From contig NHCE01000005.1 of assembly GCA_002168075.1 (NCBI GenBank), positions 321,021-378,579 on the forward strand: 57,559 nt of DNA, in the 5' to 3' direction. The notes beneath the pieces are model-generated. The model had not been told where the DNA came from. It ran no database searches and was given only the letters and a program-made list of their open reading frames with translations. Positions 14,833-24,480 of this stretch are shown here, one piece after another; position 1 is the stretch's first letter; the number at the start of each line of letters is the position of its first letter. Source of the stretch: Rhizobiales bacterium TMED25 (lineage in GTDB: Bacteria; Pseudomonadota; Alphaproteobacteria; Rhizobiales; TMED25). The translations under genes and the position numbers were made by a program.

Positions 14833-16320
14833 TTAAAGGTCCTCGAGATCTTTAGAAGGAGTATTTAGATTAATAGTAATATTTTTTCTTTGAGTAAAAC
14901 TATCAAGCATTCCTTCAAGAGAGAATTCTCTTCCCAAGCCAGATTGCTTAAAACCTCCATAAGAGTGTCCAGTTGCCTGTCCTAGACCTTGGTTTACCTG
15001 CACCCAACCTGATTCTATGGAGTGAGCAGCCCTAATTCCTCGCGTAATATCCCGAGTCCAGACATAAGCCGCTAAGCCATAATGGCTATCATTTGCCATT
15101 TTTATAACTTCTTCCTCATTATCCCAAGGTATTGCTACAAGAACAGGTCCAAAAATTTCTTCTTTTGCTAATCGCCATTCATTTGAAGTATTTCTAAAAA
15201 TAGTCGGTATAGTATAGTAACCTTCACTTAGAGGGCCAGATTTTGGAGGTAACCCTCCGCAAATGACTTCAGTATTCTTATTTTCTAAGCCATCTTTTAT
15301 GTAATCACATACTTTTGTATATTGTTTATTATTAATAATTGTTCCCATATCTGTACCTTCATCAAGTGGATCACCAATGACCAGATTACCAAGTTTTTCT
15401 ACAAGACTTCCAATAAAGTTATCATATATTTTCCGATGTAGAAATAATCGAGATCCAGCAGTACATGATTGGCTTTGTCGTGTAAATCTCATTGCTGCAA
15501 TAATTCCATCAACCGTCCATTCTTCATTAACATCGGGATATACAATTGAAGGACTTTTCCCCCCAAGTTCGAGAGAAACTGGAAGGATTCTTTCTGCAGC
15601 TGCCTTCATTATAATTTTTCCTACAGCTGTTGAGCCTGTGAAAGATAACTTGTTAATTAGAGGATGATAAGCAAGTGGTTCACCGCACTCACTTCCTGTT
15701 CCAGTAATTAAATTTAAAACTCCGGGTGGTATGTATTTTTGACATATTTCAGCGACCTTGAGTATAGCCAAAGGAGCGTCTTCTGCCGCTTTCATTACTA
15801 AAGTATTTCCACTACATAGAGCCGGGGCGATCTTACACGCACCGAGCATGACAGGGGCATTCCATGGTATTATTGCACCAACGACACCGATAGGCTCACG
15901 CCTTGTATAGCTTAGAACATGTTCTCCTAGTGGAATAGTTTCTCCTTTTAATTCTGATGATAGACCGCCAAAATATCTAAAGATATCAACCACAAGATTC
16001 ATCTCTGGTCTTGCTTGAGTTTTAATTGCGTTACCAGTTTCTTTAGCAATTATTTTAGCTATTTCTTCCTTATTCTTTTCTATATCGTCAGCAATTTGAA
16101 GTAATATCTTACCTCTCTCTTTTGGCATAACTTTATACCAACTCTGAAATGCCTTCTTTGAAGAATTGACAGCTAGATCAACATCTTCCTTATCACCTCT
16201 AGGAACTGTTGCAAAAAAAGCTTTATTTGAAGGACACTCAATTTGAATTTTTGCTCCACTTTTACTGTCAACAAATTCTCCGTCTATTATCATTTTATAG
16301 TCAGTAATCTTTTCACCCAT
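14833..16320 (-). CDS. NAD(P)-dependent aldehyde dehydrogenase
   Basis: A 495-residue member of the aldehyde dehydrogenase superfamily, normal length. Visible motifs are the IPWNAPVMLGACKIAPAL active-site helix, FTGSTAVGK (Rossmann turn), SLELGGKSPSIV with the general-base Glu, and RQSQSCTAGSRLF with the catalytic Cys. The EIFGPVL block and the C-terminal GGFKQSGLGRE are also present. It oxidises aldehydes to acids in the cytoplasm; the substrate is not determinable from these motifs. It is upstream of the GST gene on the same strand and likely cotranscribed with it. Confidence 0.95.
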   Translation of the reverse strand: MGEKITDYKMIIDGEFVDSKSGAKIQIECPSNKAFFATVPRGDKEDVDLAVNSSKKAFQSWYKVMPKERGKILLQIADDIEKNKEEIAKIIAKETGNAIKTQARPEMNLVVDIFRYFGGLSSELKGETIPLGEHVLSYTRREPIGVVGAIIPWNAPVMLGACKIAPALCSGNTLVMKAAEDAPLAILKVAEICQKYIPPGVLNLITGTGSECGEPLAYHPLINKLSFTGSTAVGKIIMKAAAERILPVSLELGGKSPSIVYPDVNEEWTVDGIIAAMRFTRQSQSCTAGSRLFLHRKIYDNFIGSLVEKLGNLVIGDPLDEGTDMGTIINNKQYTKVCDYIKDGLENKNTEVICGGLPPKSGPLSEGYYTIPTIFRNTSNEWRLAKEEIFGPVLVAIPWDNEEEVIKMANDSHYGLAAYVWTRDITRGIRAAHSIESGWVQVNQGLGQATGHSYGGFKQSGLGREFSLEGMLDSFTQRKNITINLNTPSKDLEDL

Positions 16321-16386
16321 TTTTTTTGTCCTTTATTAGAATTTGCTACACTCAATCATACACCAACCAATCACTTATTCAATCAC

Positions 16387-16776
16387 TCACTGAACAGTTT
16401 CACATATATTATCCGTACAATTCATTTTGATTATTTCATCATTATTGGAATTAAATATATTCCTGGGGCCATTCATTTTACCCCTCCGGTACATAATCTC
16501 AGATCTTTTTGTTTCATCTAGGTTATAAAACTTCCATAAGCCCTCTTTTAGGCCATCAATATATTTTCCTTCATACCATGTAACATTTGTAAGATCCCAA
16601 ATACATCTGCTATTGCCTGAAAATGGTTTGTTTGATCCTTTAAGATACAATACTCCCTCTCTAGTAAATCCATCTAGATCGTCGCATATAGTTTTTGTAG
16701 AAATAATAAAATATATACTAAAACTTAGAACTATTAAAATTAGGACAGTTAATCTATTTTGTATTAAAAAATTCAA
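16387..16776 (-). CDS. membrane-anchored MORN/YwqK-like repeat protein
   Basis: A 129-residue protein with an N-terminal hydrophobic segment (about residues 8-27) that is either a signal anchor or an uncleaved signal. It is followed by MORN-like repeats: GVLYLKGSNKPFSGN, WYEGKYIDGLKEGLWKFY and EIMYRRGKMNGPRN. The G.Y.DG.KEG.W..Y wording resembles YwqK-type repeat proteins. Function is unknown; such repeats often form small beta structures on the cell surface or periplasmic side. It overlaps the DNA glycosylase gene end by 4 bases, indicating cotranscription with it. Confidence 0.7.
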   Translation of the reverse strand: MNFLIQNRLTVLILIVLSFSIYFIISTKTICDDLDGFTREGVLYLKGSNKPFSGNSRCIWDLTNVTWYEGKYIDGLKEGLWKFYNLDETKRSEIMYRRGKMNGPRNIFNSNNDEIIKMNCTDNICETVQ

Positions 16777-17408
16777 TATTCTACAAGCTCATCATCAATA
16801 AAGAGCCAGAGATACCAAGTTGCCACAGTTCTGTAGGGTCTCCAGCAGTCAGAAATTTCAACTATTTTTTCTAGTTGATCTTCTTTACTTAATTGACGAA
16901 GATCATATACATTTTTAATTGCGTTCAAAAGACCAATATCTTTTAGGGGTAATATATCGGGCTTCATTGCATAGAAAATTAGGAACATTTCTACTGTCCA
17001 GGAGCCTATTCCTTTTATTTTTATAAAATTATTTGTGATATCAGCAATAGATGCTATTTCAAGATATTCATCTGATACTAGGTCAGGATTTTGAATGAAG
17101 AATTCAGAGATATTTAATATATAATCAACTTTTTGCCGTGAAAGGCCTACTTGCTTCAAGGTCTCTCTCTGACAGCTTTGGACTATTTTAGGACTAACTT
17201 TCGGTCCAATTCGATCAACTAACTTATTGTATACACTTTCTGCAGCTTTCACAGAAATTTGCTGACCAATAATTGCCTTAATAAGTGTATCAAAGGCATT
17301 TCTTCTTGTTGTAAGGACTTTATCTTGGTTTTTCTCGATAATTTTTTTTAGTATTGGGTCGGATGCACCTAATTTTCTAATTGCATCATTCCAATATATT
17401 GGCTTCAT
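16773..17408 (-). CDS. DNA-3-methyladenine glycosylase 2 (AlkA-type HhH-GPD)
   Basis: A 211-residue HhH-GPD glycosylase that excises alkylated purines. The hairpin IKGIGSWTVEMFLIF is followed by PDILPLKDIGLLNAI, whose Asp is the catalytic residue. An N-terminal segment AIIGQQISVKAAESVYNKL is typical of the AlkA/MAG-like family. There is no iron-sulfur cysteine cluster, which separates it from Nth. The length corresponds to the short bacterial form without the N-terminal AlkA domain. It is downstream of the FYDLN-acid gene on the same strand. Confidence 0.92.
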   Translation of the reverse strand: MKPIYWNDAIRKLGASDPILKKIIEKNQDKVLTTRRNAFDTLIKAIIGQQISVKAAESVYNKLVDRIGPKVSPKIVQSCQRETLKQVGLSRQKVDYILNISEFFIQNPDLVSDEYLEIASIADITNNFIKIKGIGSWTVEMFLIFYAMKPDILPLKDIGLLNAIKNVYDLRQLSKEDQLEKIVEISDCWRPYRTVATWYLWLFIDDELVEY

Positions 17409-17426
17409 TGAATTGTAACCAACTAA

Positions 17427-17891
17427 TTATTCATCTTTAGATTTGGGTTTGATAATTAACTCAGGATCTTCTATGTCATCTTCTACAACAAGGAAGTCAT
17501 CATCACCATCAATCAATGATTCGTCTGCCTCTATTTCAGGTATATCGATTTCATCGCCCTTTATTAATTCATCCTCATTTTCATCATCGATTATATCTTC
17601 GTCATCCATAAGTATTGGGTTATCCTCGTCTTCAATAACACCCACATCGATACTTTCATCAAGAGCTTCGACTTGTTTTTCTTCTTCTTCTATATTTTCA
17701 ATAACAGCATCTTTTTTTGATTTATTTTTTAATATTAGAGGCTCATATCGATTTGGCTCATTTATATTTCCTATGGCATCAGCAATTTTTACATCACAGC
17801 ACGGGCACATCGATAGTTCTCTATTTAAATCATAAAATTTCATACTACATACTTGACAAGTATATTTATTTCCGAGTTCGCTTCTAGCCAC
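17427..17891 (-). CDS. FYDLN-acid family protein (TIGR02300)
   Basis: A 154-residue protein whose N-terminus is MARSELGNKYTCQVC, then KFYDLNRE and CPCC. This is the FYDLN-acid family: a small zinc-ribbon-like domain with four cysteines followed by a long acidic, low-complexity tail (about residues 60-140, mostly Asp, Glu and Ile). The family is found in alphaproteobacteria next to aroA and has no established role. Here it diverges from aroA across an 87-bp promoter region, the usual place. Confidence 0.93.
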   Translation of the reverse strand: MARSELGNKYTCQVCSMKFYDLNRELSMCPCCDVKIADAIGNINEPNRYEPLILKNKSKKDAVIENIEEEEKQVEALDESIDVGVIEDEDNPILMDDEDIIDDENEDELIKGDEIDIPEIEADESLIDGDDDFLVVEDDIEDPELIIKPKSKDE

Positions 17892-17978
17892 TTCTAATCC
17901 TTTTTCTATTCTATTTGTATGTCGTTTCTATTAATATATACTATACAGTAGTATTATAATATCTATTCCTATATATAC

Positions 17979-19328
17979 ATGATCATGAAAATAAACAACA
18001 AAAATAATGCTATACTTGTCAAACACTCTAAGTCGCTTGAGGGGTTAATCCAAACGCCTAGTGATAAATCTATTTCGCATAGATGTATCATGTTAGGTTC
18101 ACTTTGCGTAGGTGAAACAAAGATAAAAAATTTGCTTTTATCAGAGGATACAACAATAACTATAAATGCCATGCGAGAATTTGGTGCGAAAATTATTGAA
18201 GATAAAGAAAACAACACAGTAAACATATACGGGATTGGCATTGGTGGACTATTTCAACCAAGTAAAAATATTTACCTTGGTAACTCAGGAACTTCAGCAA
18301 GGTTGCTTATGGGTTTAATGTCAAGCTGTTCAGTGGAGGTAAATTTTGAAGGAGATAATTCGCTCTCAAATCGTCCAATGGGTCGTGTATTAAATCCACT
18401 ATCTGAAATGGGCTTGGAAATCTTAGATGAAAGTTCAGGTAAATTACCTATTAGACTTAGGGGCTCCAAAATGTCCATTCCAATAAATCACAAAATAACA
18501 GTTCCATCAGCACAGGTAAAATCAGCACTTATGTTCTCGGCACTGAATATCAAAGGAAAATCAACCATAGTTGAGCCAATTATGACACGTGATCACACAG
18601 AGAGATTATTTGAATTATTTGGAGCAGATATTAGCGTAACAAGAAATAATGAAGGATATAATCTTATTGAGATAATAGGTGAAAAAAAACTAAAAGCTCA
18701 GGAACTTGATATACCAGGAGACCCAAGCTCGGCAGCCTTCTTAATTGTTGCTGGATTAATTGTTCCGAAATCTAAGTTAATTATAAATAATATTATGTTA
18801 AATCCCACAAGGTCACTATTTATAGACTATTTAATTGAGATGGGAGGAGATATAAAGTTTAAAAATAAATACGTAAAATGTGGTGAACAAGTATGCGATA
18901 TAGAAGTGAGGTCTAGCAAACTGAGGGGAATTCATACTCCAAAAGAAGTTGCACCATCATTAATTGATGAGTATCTCGCATTATCGATCGCGGCTGCTTA
19001 TGCAGAAGGTGAAAGTCGTTTTTGTGGATTATCCGAATTAAGAGTTAAGGAGAGTAATAGGTTTAACGCCATAAAAGACCTCCTAAATCTGTCGGGTGTG
19101 AGCTGTCAAGAAGTTGAAGATGATCTACTTGTAAAAGCTAATGAAAATGTCCGAGGAGGTTCGGCGATAAAAGTTAATCTTGACCATCGAGTTGCAATGG
19201 CTGCAATGATTTTGGGTATGAACTCAAAATACGAAATAAGCATTGATGATATATCTCCAATTTCAACAAGTTTTCCGGAGTTTGAAAAAATTTATAGCCA
19301 AATTGGTGGTTCCTATCGATATATATAA
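17979..19328 (+). CDS. aroA: 3-phosphoshikimate 1-carboxyvinyltransferase (EPSP synthase)
   Basis: A 449-residue enzyme of the shikimate pathway that joins phosphoenolpyruvate to shikimate-3-phosphate. Motifs: PSDKSISHRCIMLGSL, NSGTSARLLMGL, RPMGRVLNPL, a central PGDPSSAAF and ELRVKESNRF with the active-site Lys/Glu region. Length fits alphaproteobacterial AroA. It opens the conserved plus-strand block that runs to folC. Two Mets (17979 and 17985) are possible starts. The cmk gene starts 4 bases after its stop. Confidence 0.97.
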   Translation: MIMKINNKNNAILVKHSKSLEGLIQTPSDKSISHRCIMLGSLCVGETKIKNLLLSEDTTITINAMREFGAKIIEDKENNTVNIYGIGIGGLFQPSKNIYLGNSGTSARLLMGLMSSCSVEVNFEGDNSLSNRPMGRVLNPLSEMGLEILDESSGKLPIRLRGSKMSIPINHKITVPSAQVKSALMFSALNIKGKSTIVEPIMTRDHTERLFELFGADISVTRNNEGYNLIEIIGEKKLKAQELDIPGDPSSAAFLIVAGLIVPKSKLIINNIMLNPTRSLFIDYLIEMGGDIKFKNKYVKCGEQVCDIEVRSSKLRGIHTPKEVAPSLIDEYLALSIAAAYAEGESRFCGLSELRVKESNRFNAIKDLLNLSGVSCQEVEDDLLVKANENVRGGSAIKVNLDHRVAMAAMILGMNSKYEISIDDISPISTSFPEFEKIYSQIGGSYRYI

Positions 19329-19332
19329 AAAA

Positions 19333-19956
19333 ATGATTATTGCTATAGATGGTCCCGCTGCAAGTGGAAAAGGTACAATTAGCAAGAGAATTGCTGATTA
19401 TTTTAGTCTACCTCATTTAGATACTGGAAGCTTGTATAGGTTGGCGGCTCATCACATTATTGAAAATAATATAGATCCGTATGATATAAATAACATAATT
19501 AAATCCTCCAAAGAGATAAATTTTTCCGAGAAAAAACTTCTAGATATTAGAGATAGTAACGTGTCATATACTGCGTCAATTATATCTCAATATAAAGAGT
19601 TGAGAGAGCTTCTAATCGATTATCAGAGAAATTTTGCCTCTGATGGTGGTGTAGTTGATGGAAGAGATATTGGTACTATTATTTTTCCAAACGCTGATTA
19701 TAAATTTTTTATCACGGCATCATTAGAGGAGAGGGCAAATAGAAGATATTTGCAGTATAAAGAGGATAATATCAAATTAGATAGGAATAGCATAAAGACC
19801 GATATAAAAGATAGGGACCTGAGGGATATGAATAGAAAAATAGCTCCATTAAAACGTGCGATTGACGCCGTTGAAATTGATACTACTTCTATGAAAATTG
19901 ACGATGTAATTGACTTTATTGTAAAATACATACATAAAGGAATGAAATTCGATTAA
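19333..19956 (+). CDS. cmk: cytidylate kinase
   Basis: A 207-residue nucleoside monophosphate kinase that phosphorylates CMP/dCMP. The start is the ATG at 19333, giving MIIAIDGPAASGKGT with the P-loop at once. An ATG upstream at 19243 lies inside aroA and would add an unrelated N-terminal tail. Further motifs: LDTGSLYR and VVDGRDIGTIIFPNADYKF (the CMP-binding region). The aroA-cmk-rpsA order is standard in alphaproteobacteria. Confidence 0.96.
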   Translation: MIIAIDGPAASGKGTISKRIADYFSLPHLDTGSLYRLAAHHIIENNIDPYDINNIIKSSKEINFSEKKLLDIRDSNVSYTASIISQYKELRELLIDYQRNFASDGGVVDGRDIGTIIFPNADYKFFITASLEERANRRYLQYKEDNIKLDRNSIKTDIKDRDLRDMNRKIAPLKRAIDAVEIDTTSMKIDDVIDFIVKYIHKGMKFD

Positions 19957-19976
19957 TAACTGGAGATTTTGAATAT

Positions 19977-21797
19977 ATGACAAAAAATGATTTAGAGAAA
20001 TTAAATCCAAGTGTAGACGATTTTGCTGCCCTTCTTGAAGAAAGTTTAAGTAAAATAAACCTTGAAGAGGGTAAAGTTGTGACAGGAAAAGTGTCTGCAA
20101 TTGAAAATGATTTTGTAATTGTTGATGTTGGTCTAAAAACTGAAGGACGGATCCCTGTCAGAGAATTTAAATCTTCAGCTGGCACTAACCTTCCTAGTAC
20201 TGGTGATTCAGTCGATGTTTATCTTGATAGAGTTGAAAATTCAAATGGTGAGGCTGTTCTAAGCCGTGAAAAAGCTAAAAGACAAGAAAGTTGGAATAAA
20301 CTTGAAAAGCTCCACGCTGATGGCGTAAAAGTTGAAGGTGTAATTTTTGGAAGAGTTAAAGGTGGTTTTACAGTTGACCTAGATGGTGCAATTGCATTTC
20401 TTCCTGGAAGTCAGGTTGATGTAAAGCCTGTTCGTGATGTTGGTGGTATGTTGAATGTAATGCAGCCATTCCAAATCCTAAAGATGGATAAGAAAAGAGG
20501 TAACATTGTTGTTTCCAGAAGAGCACTTATTGAAGAGTCGAAAGGTGAACATAATAGAGAGCTGGTAGATAGTCTTGAAGAAGGACAAACTTTGGATGGT
20601 ATTGTAAAAAATATCACAGATTATGGTGCATTTATTGATATGGGTGGTATGGATGGATTATTACATGTAACTGATATCTCTTGGAAAAGAGTTACACATC
20701 CCTCTGATCTTCTGAAAATCGGTCAATCTGTAAAAGTTCAAATAATTAAAATAAACCCTGAAAGCAAAAGAGTTAGTTTAGGGATGAAGCAACTAGAAGC
20801 TGATCCATGGCAAAATATGTCAGAAAAATATCCAGTAAATACTCGTTTAAAGGGAAGTGTAACAAATATTACAGATTATGGAGCTTTTGTTGAAATCGAG
20901 CCAGGTATCGAAGGACTTACTCATGTATCTGAAATGAGTTGGACAAAAAAAAATATACATCCTGGGAAAATAGTCTCAAGTTCACAAGAAGTTGAAGTAG
21001 TAATATTAGAAATTGATTATGAAAAAAGAAGAATATCTCTAGGAATGAAGCAGTGTGTTGAGAATCCGTGGGCCAAGTTCGCTGAAAATTCTCCAATTGG
21101 TTCAATTTTGAGTGGTGAAGTAAAAAATTCAACAGAGTTTGGTCTATTTATTGGGTTAGAAGGAGATCTTGATGGTATGATTCACCTATCTGATCTCGAC
21201 TGGAATGAAAAATCAGAATCCGCACTAGAAAAATATCAAAAAGGTCAGACGGTAGACGTGAAAGTTTTAGATATAGATGTTGAAAAAGAAAGAATTAGCC
21301 TAGGGATAAAGCAGCTCTCAGAAGACCCGTTCTCTGGTTTAAAACAAATTAAGAAAGGGGATGTTGTAACTTGCCATATTACACAGATTAGAGATGGTGG
21401 TTTAGACGTTACAATAGGAAAAGATGGTATAGCTTCATCTATTAAAAGATCTGATCTGTCTGTAGACAAATCAGAGCAGAGACCTGAAAGATATGCAGTT
21501 GGTGAGTTAGTTGATGCAAAGGTGACACAAATTGATGCTAAAAGTAATAAGCTCACATTATCCATAAAGAGCTTGCAAATTGAGCAAGAAAAAGAAGCAG
21601 TCGAGCAATATGGATCCGCTGATTCTGGGGCTTCCCTCGGTGATATATTGGGCGAAGCTCTAAGTTTAAGTGGAGAGAGTCCTATCGAAGCGGAAAGTGA
21701 AACTAAGGCTGAAAAGACTAAACCGAAAGCAAAGAAAACAGCTAAAAAGATTGTTGAAAAAGAAGATCTAGACAAACCTGAAGAGACTAAGGAATAG
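19977..21797 (+). CDS. rpsA: 30S ribosomal protein S1
   Basis: A 606-residue S1 protein made of consecutive S1 RNA-binding domains. Repeated domain signatures are easy to see: TDYGAFIDMGGMDGLLHVTD, TDYGAFVEIEPGIEGLTHVS and TEFGLFIGLEGDLDGMIHLS. Each is followed by an 'RISLGMKQ' end. The C-terminal 60 residues are a Lys/Ala/Glu-rich tail (KAEKTKPKAKKTAKK). It binds mRNA at the ribosome. It is 20 bases after cmk with a GGAG-type binding site. Confidence 0.98.
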   Translation: MTKNDLEKLNPSVDDFAALLEESLSKINLEEGKVVTGKVSAIENDFVIVDVGLKTEGRIPVREFKSSAGTNLPSTGDSVDVYLDRVENSNGEAVLSREKAKRQESWNKLEKLHADGVKVEGVIFGRVKGGFTVDLDGAIAFLPGSQVDVKPVRDVGGMLNVMQPFQILKMDKKRGNIVVSRRALIEESKGEHNRELVDSLEEGQTLDGIVKNITDYGAFIDMGGMDGLLHVTDISWKRVTHPSDLLKIGQSVKVQIIKINPESKRVSLGMKQLEADPWQNMSEKYPVNTRLKGSVTNITDYGAFVEIEPGIEGLTHVSEMSWTKKNIHPGKIVSSSQEVEVVILEIDYEKRRISLGMKQCVENPWAKFAENSPIGSILSGEVKNSTEFGLFIGLEGDLDGMIHLSDLDWNEKSESALEKYQKGQTVDVKVLDIDVEKERISLGIKQLSEDPFSGLKQIKKGDVVTCHITQIRDGGLDVTIGKDGIASSIKRSDLSVDKSEQRPERYAVGELVDAKVTQIDAKSNKLTLSIKSLQIEQEKEAVEQYGSADSGASLGDILGEALSLSGESPIEAESETKAEKTKPKAKKTAKKIVEKEDLDKPEETKE

Positions 21798-21865
21798 CAA
21801 ACTTTATCGAGATAGCTATTGCGTTAATGTCTTACAAAAATGGAAGTTACTCAGTAAGATATTAA

Positions 21866-22804
21866 ATGATTTATAAAAATAAAAAAGATTTCAAGCCATA
21901 TCGTAAAAGTTTATTCATTTGGCGAACATTTTCTGTGATCACTTTATTCAGTATTATTTACATCATCTTTAATAATTCAGAAAATACTTTTTCATCAAAA
22001 CCTCATATTGCAAAATATAATATTACAGGTTTGTTAATTGATGCTGAAGATATAATAGATGATCTTGAGAAACTAGAATTTGATGAGAATGTAAAAGCAA
22101 TTATTATTTCAATTGAGAGTCCAGGAGGCACAACAGTTAGTGCTGAAGAGATTTATTTAAAGCTCCGATCAATTTCTATTACAAAGCCTACAATTACAAT
22201 TATGAAGAATATGGCAACATCTGGTGCTTATCTAATATCATTAGGTACAGATCAAATATTAGCAAGAGAAAATACAATCACAGGTTCAGTAGGTGTCATA
22301 TTTCAATGGGCAAGAATTGATGAGGGACTCTCAAAAATTGGAATTAGCATGAATCAAATAAAGAGCGGAAAATTAAAAGCAGAACCAGATTTATTTGGTG
22401 AGATTGATGAAATAACACAAAGAGTTTCACAAGAACTTATAGATGATACTTTCAGGTGGTTTATGAAGATTGTAAAAGAGAGAAGAGAGTTAAAACCATA
22501 TCAGATTTCTAAGGTTTCTGATGGCAGAGTTTTTACTGGAAGGCAGGCATATAATCTTAAGTTAATAGACCAAATTGGTGGGGAGAGAGAGGCAAAATTC
22601 TGGCTAATTGAAAATAAAGAGATTGATCCTGATCTAATGATTATTGACTATGAAATTCCAAATAGTTTAAATTTTATTGAACTAAGTGTTGCAAAAATAA
22701 TGGATTATTTTAATATACGATCATTATATCCAGACGGCTTTCAAAAGAGTCTATCTTTGATGAGTTTGGATGGTTTGGTGTCCGTATGGCGTTATCCCAC
22801 TTAA
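21866..22804 (+). CDS. sppA: signal peptide peptidase SppA (S49 family)
   Basis: A 312-residue membrane-anchored serine peptidase that degrades cleaved signal peptides. There is one N-terminal transmembrane helix (about residues 18-37). The S49 core includes SIESPGGTTVSAEEIY, NMATSGAYLISLGTDQI with the catalytic Ser, ITGSVGVIFQWARI, and IKSGKLKAEPDLF with the probable catalytic Lys. RVFTGRQAYNLKLIDQIGG closes the domain. The size is that of the short, single-domain form. Its place between rpsA and ihfB is the conserved alphaproteobacterial one. Confidence 0.95.
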   Translation: MIYKNKKDFKPYRKSLFIWRTFSVITLFSIIYIIFNNSENTFSSKPHIAKYNITGLLIDAEDIIDDLEKLEFDENVKAIIISIESPGGTTVSAEEIYLKLRSISITKPTITIMKNMATSGAYLISLGTDQILARENTITGSVGVIFQWARIDEGLSKIGISMNQIKSGKLKAEPDLFGEIDEITQRVSQELIDDTFRWFMKIVKERRELKPYQISKVSDGRVFTGRQAYNLKLIDQIGGEREAKFWLIENKEIDPDLMIIDYEIPNSLNFIELSVAKIMDYFNIRSLYPDGFQKSLSLMSLDGLVSVWRYPT

Positions 22805-22819
22805 TAGAGCAAGGAACAA

Positions 22820-23104
22820 ATGACAAAATCCGAGTTGATAGATCAGTTAGCAAAAGAATATCCTCATTTGTATCATAGAGATATAGAGAAAGTAGTTGAT
22901 GTATTCTATAACTCTATATCTGAAGCACTTTCTGAGGGTCAAAGAGTGGAAATAAGAGGTTTTGGAGCTTTTTCAATTAAAAAAAGAAGCCCAAGAATCG
23001 GACGGAACCCAAAAAATGGTGAGAAAGTCGAAGTTCCAAGTAAGAAATCAATCTATTATAAGCCGGGGAAAGAACTTAAGGAACGCATCAACAAGAATAG
23101 ATAA
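22820..23104 (+). CDS. ihfB: integration host factor subunit beta
   Basis: A 94-residue DNA-bending protein of the HU/IHF family. It starts TKSELIDQLAKEYPHLY and carries the arm GFGAFSIKKRSPRIGRNPKNG and a C-terminal PGKELKERINK. The IHF-beta specific 'YHRDIEKVVDVFYNSI' helix is present. It acts as a heterodimer with IHF-alpha, which is not in this window. It sits 15 bases after sppA in the usual neighbourhood. Confidence 0.96.
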   Translation: MTKSELIDQLAKEYPHLYHRDIEKVVDVFYNSISEALSEGQRVEIRGFGAFSIKKRSPRIGRNPKNGEKVEVPSKKSIYYKPGKELKERINKNR

Positions 23105-23123
23105 TTAGTTTAGGTGGCTTCAT

Positions 23124-23840
23124 TTGAATTTTAAAGATAAAAATGCTATATTCTGTGCCTTAGATATGAAAGATACAGATCTTGCAGTATCTTTCACAAA
23201 ATCGATTTTAGATTATATTGATGGAGTTAAAATTGGAATGGAGGGTTTCTATTCTATGGGGATTGATGGTTATAATAGAATTCAAGATCTTAAGCTTCCC
23301 ATTTTTTTAGATTTAAAACTACATGATATTCCAAATACTGTAAATTCAGCCATAAAATCATTACTTCCATTAGAACCATTTATGTTAAATGTTCATGTTA
23401 CTGGAGGCTCTGAAATGATGCTTTCAGCAAAGAAGGCAATAGAAGAATCAATAAATGAAAAGCCATTATTGGTAGGCGTTACTATATTGACTAGTATGAA
23501 TGAAAGTAGTTTTAAAGAACAAGGACTAAAATTAGATATTGAAAACCAAGTAACAAAATTGGCTAAACTAGCATTGAAAAGTGGGCTAAACGGAGTTGTA
23601 TGCAGCCCACATGAAGCTAAAAAAGTAAAAGATATATGTGGTGAAGAATTCTTAACAGTAGTTCCTGGAATAAGGCCTCGAATTGCTGATTCGCAAGATC
23701 AAAAGAGGATAATGACTCCAGAAGAAGCTGTAAAAAATGGGGCTGACATATTAATAATCGGGCGCCCACTAACTAGATCAAAAGATCCCAAATCAGCCGC
23801 AAAAGAAATTCGAATAAGTATTGAGAATAATGACAATTAA
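23124..23840 (+). CDS. pyrF: orotidine-5'-phosphate decarboxylase
   Basis: A 238-residue TIM-barrel enzyme that makes UMP, the last step of pyrimidine synthesis. The diagnostic active-site motif FLDLKLHDIPNTV is present, with ALDMKDTD at the N-terminus, VKIGMEGFYSMG, TVVPGIRPR and DILIIGRPLTRSKDP near the end. The start is a TTG at 23124, supported by AGGTGG seven bases upstream and no closer ATG. It overlaps trpF by 11 bases. Confidence 0.96.
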   Translation: MNFKDKNAIFCALDMKDTDLAVSFTKSILDYIDGVKIGMEGFYSMGIDGYNRIQDLKLPIFLDLKLHDIPNTVNSAIKSLLPLEPFMLNVHVTGGSEMMLSAKKAIEESINEKPLLVGVTILTSMNESSFKEQGLKLDIENQVTKLAKLALKSGLNGVVCSPHEAKKVKDICGEEFLTVVPGIRPRIADSQDQKRIMTPEEAVKNGADILIIGRPLTRSKDPKSAAKEIRISIENNDN

Positions 23841-24465
23841 GATAAAAGTATGTGGTTTGCTGGAAAGCTCGAATGTTGAATCCTGTATTGACAATTCGGC
23901 AGATATGATTGGGCTCGTTTTTTATCCAAAAAGCCCAAGAAATATCGAGATTAATGAAGCATATATTTTGAATAAAAAATATTCGAGTTTGATTGAAATT
24001 GTTGCACTTGTTGTGAATGCAAGTGAAGAACTCATTGATAATATCATTTCAAGAGTTGGAATAAAAACGATTCAGTTTCATGGCAATGAGAACATCGATT
24101 ATCTAGAGTCATTAAAAACAAAGTATAATATCAAGATTATAAAAGCAGTCAGTCTTTCAAGTGATACATTAGATAATATTGATAACCAATCAGATGCTAT
24201 AGATTACTATCTTTTTGACTCTCCTCCTCCGATAGCATCAAATAGACCTGGAGGTAATGGGTTAACCTTTGATTGGGGTCTTATTAATAAATTAAATTTA
24301 AAAAAAGATTGGATTTTATCAGGTGGTCTTACTCCAAGCAATATCAAAGAGGCAATTAGTATTACGGGAGCAAATTTTATTGATGTATCTTCAGGAGTTG
24401 AAAGTAAAATAGGTAAAAAGGATAACGATTTGATAACAAATTTCATATATAATGCGAGAAGTTAG
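23830..24465 (+). CDS. trpF: phosphoribosylanthranilate isomerase
   Basis: A 211-residue beta/alpha barrel for the third step of tryptophan synthesis. It starts at the ATG at 23830, inside the pyrF end, giving MTIKIKVCGLLESSNV with the active-site Cys. Further motifs are GLVFYPKSPRNI, IKTIQFHGNE, LSGGLTPSNI and IDVSSGVES near the C-terminus. A TTG at 23821 would add three residues but the ATG is preferred. Translational coupling to pyrF is likely. Confidence 0.95.
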   Translation: MTIKIKVCGLLESSNVESCIDNSADMIGLVFYPKSPRNIEINEAYILNKKYSSLIEIVALVVNASEELIDNIISRVGIKTIQFHGNENIDYLESLKTKYNIKIIKAVSLSSDTLDNIDNQSDAIDYYLFDSPPPIASNRPGGNGLTFDWGLINKLNLKKDWILSGGLTPSNIKEAISITGANFIDVSSGVESKIGKKDNDLITNFIYNARS

Positions 24466-24480
24466 TAAAGTAATAATAAA

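Noticed and set aside
17443-17835. A 130-codon serine-rich plus-strand frame opposite the FYDLN-acid gene.
   Set aside because: It is the reverse complement of Asp/Glu-rich codons; the minus-strand protein has a recognised N-terminal domain.
19243-19332. Longer cmk start inside aroA.
   Set aside because: The extra 30 residues are aroA read in another frame; the family N-terminus begins at the ATG at 19333.
21245-21775. A long minus-strand frame opposite the rpsA 3' end.
   Set aside because: It is a shadow of the S1 coding sequence with no family features or ribosome site.
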